From: Candidatus Cloacimonadota bacterium
Lineage (GTDB): Bacteria; Cloacimonadota; Cloacimonadia; Cloacimonadales; TCS61
DNA: 9,423 bases
Direction: 5' to 3'
Assembly (NCBI GenBank): GCA_018654125.1
Contig: JABIME010000136.1
Coordinates: forward strand, 1 to 9,423
Part shown: piece after piece, positions 6,223 through 9,423 of the stretch
Layout of the letters: each line of letters opens with the position of its first letter
How positions within the stretch are numbered: the stretch's first letter is position 1
Made by a program: the position numbers and the translations under genes
The notes under the pieces: generated by a model
Seen by the model: the letters and a program-made list of their open reading frames with translations, nothing else
Told to the model about the DNA's origin: nothing
Databases searched by the model: none

Positions 6223-7410
6223 ATGTCTGAATATATAAATAACAACGAGAAGCGGGTAGATCAACTTTTTAAGTTTTCAAAAGGGATTCTTAGTGGTGAA
6301 GATGGAACAAAATTAATGGAACAATATGGAGATACCCTTAAACACATTACTCCTCACGATATGTTGGCCATGGAAGAGAAACAATTAAAAAGTGGAATTT
6401 CTCCTCATCAGATCAAAGAAAAAATTGAAAAAATTATGAATGTGATCTATGACCATTTAAAAAAATATGAATGGGAAAAACCAATTGAAGATCATGCTCT
6501 GTACTATTTAATGCTAGAAAATCGTGAATTAGAAAAGGTTCTGAGTAAAATAAAGGAGAGTCTTCAAGATAGAGATTATGTAATAGTAACAGAACAAGTT
6601 GAAGAATTATTTATTATGGAACATCATTATGTACGTAAAGAAAATATACTCTTCCCATTCCTAGAAAAGATCTGGAAAAACTGCCGACCACTCTCGGTTA
6701 TGTGGTCTATACATGATGATATCCGTATGAAGTTAAAAGAATTAAGGAAAGTGCTAGCAGTTAATGATGAGTTCAATGCAGATATCTTTAAATTACTAGG
6801 TGAAGTATTTTTTTTAATGTATGGCATGATCTTCAAGGAAGAACTTGTAATCTATCCGGTTGCAATGGAAACTCTTACCGTTATAGATTGGCGTAAGATA
6901 CATGCACAAAGCTATGACGTTGGTTTTTCTTATATTACTCCACCCACAAAAGGAAATATTGTAAGCACAGAACCAAAAGAGAGTCTAGCGGATTTAACTC
7001 GAATTTTCTTCCAAACTGAAACAGGAAGCTTGAGCCAACAGCAATTAGAACTCGTACTTAACACGATTCCACTTGATCTAACTTTTATTGATGAGAATGA
7101 TGAAGTAAAATATTTTTCGAGTCCTAAAAATAGGTTCTTCCCACGATCTCCAGCAATTATTGGTAGGAAAGTACATAAATGTCATCCACCTGAAAGTGTT
7201 CATATAGTAGAAAAGATTTTGGATGCTTTTAAAACTGGAACAAAAAAAGAAGCATCATTTCACATTCAGATGAAAGGAAAATTTATTAATATTCGTTACT
7301 TTGCAGTGCGAGATGAGAATGAAAAATATCTTGGAACTTTAGAGGCAAGTCAGGACGTTACAGAAATTCGAAAAATGGATGGAGAGAAAAGGCTTCTTGA
7401 TTGGGAATAG
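6223..7410 (+). CDS. DUF438-hemerythrin-PAS protein
   Basis: From the chosen ATG this is 395 residues with the usual three-part layout of DUF438 proteins. An N-terminal DUF438 helical domain covers about 1-80, a hemerythrin HHE four-helix bundle about 85-215, and a PAS domain about 270-385. Candidate diiron ligands are H91 (EDHALYY), H134/H135 and E140 (EHHYVRKENILFP), H164 (WSIHDD) and E206/E207 (KEELVIYP). The PAS part has the family motifs FPRSPAIIGRKV, H318-K-C-H321-PP and RYFAVRD. Such proteins are thought to sense oxygen, nitric oxide or redox state in anaerobes; no output domain follows, so the partner is unknown. The start at 6223 is preferred because GGAGG (6213-6217) lies five bases upstream and MSEYINN resembles the family's beginning. 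Earlier in-frame TTG 6118 and ATG 6124 lack a ribosome site. It is transcribed divergently from the deacetylase operon. Confidence 0.88.
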   Translation: MSEYINNNEKRVDQLFKFSKGILSGEDGTKLMEQYGDTLKHITPHDMLAMEEKQLKSGISPHQIKEKIEKIMNVIYDHLKKYEWEKPIEDHALYYLMLENRELEKVLSKIKESLQDRDYVIVTEQVEELFIMEHHYVRKENILFPFLEKIWKNCRPLSVMWSIHDDIRMKLKELRKVLAVNDEFNADIFKLLGEVFFLMYGMIFKEELVIYPVAMETLTVIDWRKIHAQSYDVGFSYITPPTKGNIVSTEPKESLADLTRIFFQTETGSLSQQQLELVLNTIPLDLTFIDENDEVKYFSSPKNRFFPRSPAIIGRKVHKCHPPESVHIVEKILDAFKTGTKKEASFHIQMKGKFINIRYFAVRDENEKYLGTLEASQDVTEIRKMDGEKRLLDWE

Positions 7411-7430
7411 GAAAAAATCAGGTTGTATCC

Positions 7431-7499
7431 ATTCAAACTTGACACAAAACCATTCTATTCTGAAACTAATCCAAAAAAGAATGTTAAATAGGTTTGAAT
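7431..7499. repeat. Nested inverted repeats in the envC-like leader, with a lone -35 box
   Basis: ATTCAAAC (7431-7438) is a perfect complement of GTTTGAAT (7492-7499). Inside it, CATTCT (7451-7456) complements AGAATG (7478-7483). The outer right arm covers the last base of the AGG that is the only ribosome-site-like sequence here, and an in-frame TTG at 7494. TTGACA (7439-7444) is a perfect -35 hexamer, but no good -10 box follows at the right distance. The pairing is seen; whether it is an RNA fold in read-through transcript, an operator, or chance in AT-rich DNA is open. Confidence 0.3.
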
Positions 7500-7505
7500 A
7501 TTAAA

Positions 7506-8606
7506 ATGTTAAAAATAAAATTAATTGGTTTGCTTCTGCTAATGAGTACATTAATATTTGCGCAAAATCTTAATCAAAAGAAACAACAGTTAGATGAATT
7601 GAATAAAAAAATTGATGAAGAGGGCAAACTCATTAAAGAAGTAGAACACAAAGCACAAAATACTAAAGAAGACCTAAGCTCAACAAAATCGAAAAAAAAC
7701 AAAGCTGAGAAAAAGATCAAACAGATAAAAAAATCAGAAAAAACTGCAAAGAGTAGCTTGGATCTAACACTAAATGAGCTTGATCTTGCAAATCAGGAAT
7801 TGGGTGACCTGCATAAACTATGTGAATTAGAATTTAACAAACTATGTATGGCTCATTTTCTTAGTAAGATCTACCCTGAGAAAAAAATGGATACAAGACT
7901 TCTAAGTTCAATTATACTACAAACTACTTCCGAAATAAATACAAGAGATGAAACAAAAAGCGGATTGGAAAAAAAGAAAAAGAAAGATACAAGAAAATAT
8001 GAAGATCTTATCTGGACACGAATTGTTACTAATAAAAGGAGGAAGAAATATTCTAATCAGGTTGTATCATTAAATAAGAAACTTACAAGCTATGAACAAG
8101 AAAAAATTGATGCTGAAAAACGAGTTAATGAACTTAAAGCACAAGCCGTAGCATTAGATGAGCTTATAACAAAACTGCAAGCCAATATTCTTTCTGATGA
8201 TTACTCTTATAAGTTTTCTACACCGAAATTGATATGGCCGGCAAGTGGTACTATAATCAGAGGGTATGGTGAACAAAAAAGTGATCAGTATAAAGTGAGT
8301 TTACTAAATAATGGAATTGATATTGGTATTGAAATTGGATCGGATATTATTGCAGTAGATAATGGTTTGATAGCTTTTGCTGAATGGTATAACGGCGCAG
8401 GGAAACTGGTTGTGATAGATCATCAAAATGGCTTTCATACACTATATTCCCACAATAGTAAACTGCTTGTTTCTAAAGGAGACAAAATTACTAGAAATCA
8501 AGTTATTGCTCTTTCAGGAATGACCGGTTCTGCAGAAATTCCAAGTGTTCATTTTGAGTTAAGGAAAAGAGGTGCTCCAGTGAATCCGCTGGATTATTTG
8601 GAATAA
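7506..8606 (+). CDS. EnvC-like coiled-coil protein with degenerate LytM (M23) domain
   Basis: This 366-residue exported protein probably activates peptidoglycan amidases at division or during wall remodelling. A signal peptide (MLKIK, then a hydrophobic run ending IFA before QN) is followed by a long, lysine- and glutamate-rich coiled coil to about residue 230, then an M23/LytM domain from about 243 (WPASGTIIRGYG) to the end. The domain lacks two of the four zinc-site residues. The HxGxD motif reads N268-N-G-I-D272 and the HxH motif reads S347-V-H349, while H316 in LYSH remains. Loss of zinc binding is the hallmark of EnvC/NlpD-type activators as opposed to endopeptidases. Length is near that of E. 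coli EnvC (about 420). The ATG at 7506 is chosen for the clean signal peptide. The TTG at 7494, adding four residues, is possible; the ribosome site is weak for both. The next gene overlaps by one base. Confidence 0.87.
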   Translation: MLKIKLIGLLLLMSTLIFAQNLNQKKQQLDELNKKIDEEGKLIKEVEHKAQNTKEDLSSTKSKKNKAEKKIKQIKKSEKTAKSSLDLTLNELDLANQELGDLHKLCELEFNKLCMAHFLSKIYPEKKMDTRLLSSIILQTTSEINTRDETKSGLEKKKKKDTRKYEDLIWTRIVTNKRRKKYSNQVVSLNKKLTSYEQEKIDAEKRVNELKAQAVALDELITKLQANILSDDYSYKFSTPKLIWPASGTIIRGYGEQKSDQYKVSLLNNGIDIGIEIGSDIIAVDNGLIAFAEWYNGAGKLVVIDHQNGFHTLYSHNSKLLVSKGDKITRNQVIALSGMTGSAEIPSVHFELRKRGAPVNPLDYLE

Positions 8607-9423
8607 TGAAAATCTACAATCAGCTTCCAACACATAAAATTAAAGAAGATACAATTTTCTTGCATCATACCGGTAAGATATTTGGTGTTGGTTGCTTTGC
8701 ATTCTGTAAGGAAGCTGTCGCAAAAATCAATCTGCAGAAAGGTAGGAAAAGCAAAAGTGGTTTTATCGTTTTGATTCCAAATATTGATTGGTTAATTAGA
8801 TTTAATGTTAGAGTTACACCCCAAATTCATCATATACTTAAACAATATTGGCCTGGTGAGTTGTCTGCTATATTGGAAGTTCCTGATACTAGATTAGAGC
8901 ACATTTCAGAAAATGGAAAAGTTGCCTTCAGGATACCAACAGATAAATTACTAAGAGAGTTCATTGTTAAAATAGATCAGCCAATAATAAGCACAAGTGT
9001 AAATGAATCTGGTGAAGATCCAATTCAGAATTTGGATGAGATAATATCAAGATTTGAAAGATGGTTTGATTATGCAATTCTGCCTGAAAAAATTCAACAA
9101 AATGACAACCTATCTTCTACCATAATTGAATTCTCAAATAGCAAACTGAAGTTAATTCGTGAAGGAAGTATTCCATTTTCTGAAATTGAGATAAGTTATG
9201 AATTGCCACAGATATTATTTGTGTGTACGGGTAATACATGCAGAAGCCCGATAGCAGAATTTTTAGCTAAGAAAATTATAAGTGAAGATAATCTTAATTT
9301 TAGAGCTGCTTCAGCTGGATTTATGAAAGTAGGGAAAAGTATTTCAGAAAACTCAAAAAGTATTCTAGCTTCAAATGGGATTGATGCTTCAAAGCATAAA
9401 TCTACTCAGCTAAATGAAGAGAA
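8606..9423 (+). CDS. Sua5/YrdC domain fused to low-molecular-weight (arginine-type) phosphatase, partial
   Basis: The frame is open for 272 codons and leaves the window without a stop. Residues about 15-190 resemble Sua5/YrdC/YwlC, the threonylcarbamoyl-AMP synthase of tRNA t6A synthesis. Seen are K45-G-R47, YWPGELSAIL, VAFRIP (106-111), S129-TSVNESG136 and SSTIIEF...LIREGSI. The N-terminal P-T-D-T of that family is replaced by H21-T-G-K24, so activity is uncertain. From about 202 a low-molecular-weight phosphatase begins with the loop C207-T-G-N-T211-C-R213-S-P. Thr at 211 matches the residue that gives Bacillus YwlE its phosphoarginine preference; tyrosine phosphatases usually have Ile/Leu there. 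The general-acid Asp lies beyond the window. In Bacillus ywlC and ywlE are near neighbours; here they are one chain. The ATG overlaps the preceding stop (TAATG), implying coupled translation. Confidence 0.85.
   Translation, partial: MKIYNQLPTHKIKEDTIFLHHTGKIFGVGCFAFCKEAVAKINLQKGRKSKSGFIVLIPNIDWLIRFNVRVTPQIHHILKQYWPGELSAILEVPDTRLEHISENGKVAFRIPTDKLLREFIVKIDQPIISTSVNESGEDPIQNLDEIISRFERWFDYAILPEKIQQNDNLSSTIIEFSNSKLKLIREGSIPFSEIEISYELPQILFVCTGNTCRSPIAEFLAKKIISEDNLNFRAASAGFMKVGKSISENSKSILASNGIDASKHKSTQLNEE

Noticed and set aside
6627..6836. Minus-strand open frame opposite the hemerythrin domain
   Set aside because: It has no ribosome site or recognisable domain and is fully covered by the DUF438 gene.
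7494..7505. TTG start for the EnvC-like protein
   Set aside because: It would add only four residues, and AGG lies one base before it, too close to serve as its ribosome site. It is not fully excluded, because the ATG at 7506 also lacks a strong site.
1..9423. CRISPR array, tRNA/rRNA, insertion sequence or phage genes
   Set aside because: No regularly spaced repeats, cloverleaf sequences, transposase motifs or terminal repeats were seen; the gene content is ordinary housekeeping and signalling.

Overview
The window is AT-rich bacterial chromosome with eight protein genes, tightly packed and mostly complete. No RNA gene, insertion sequence or CRISPR array was seen. Genes start with ordinary AAGGA/GGAGG ribosome sites. 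The best promoter, ahead of the thioredoxin operon, is a classical TTGACA/TATATT pair, not the Bacteroidota-type element. An EnvC-like amidase activator and a thioredoxin with a signal peptide point to a cell with an outer membrane. An ADP-forming acyl-CoA synthetase, a DUF438/hemerythrin sensor and a thioredoxin reductase without the usual NADPH arginines suggest an anaerobe. A candidate phylum of the FCB group, such as Cloacimonadota, would fit, but this is inference and no marker gene settles it.

Positions 1-2160, plus strand, form a thiol-redox block. A thioredoxin reductase (29-952) precedes a promoter and a leader hairpin. These are followed by a three-gene operon: cytoplasmic thioredoxin (1055-1408), small glutaredoxin-like protein (1427-1663), and an exported paralogue of the same thioredoxin (1672-2100). 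A two-way terminator (2124-2160) closes the operon and also serves the convergent gene.

Positions 2168-5893, minus strand, hold a histone-deacetylase-family enzyme (5893-4931). It is followed by a large fusion of ADP-forming acyl-CoA synthetase and GNAT acetyltransferase (4843-2168). Together they look like an eraser and a writer of lysine acetylation joined to acetyl-CoA/acetate metabolism.

Positions 5894-6222 are a divergent control region with two TTCAC/GTGA inverted repeats, one overlapping a candidate promoter. This leads into a DUF438-hemerythrin-PAS protein (6223-7410), a probable diiron or gas/redox sensor.

Positions 7411-9423, plus strand, carry an EnvC-like coiled-coil protein with a degenerate LytM domain (7506-8606). 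Overlapping it by one base is a gene that runs off the window end (8606 to beyond 9423). It encodes a Sua5/YrdC domain fused to a low-molecular-weight phosphatase whose active-site loop has the threonine typical of protein-arginine phosphatases. That fusion, the acetylation pair and the unusual thioredoxin reductase are the points most worth following.
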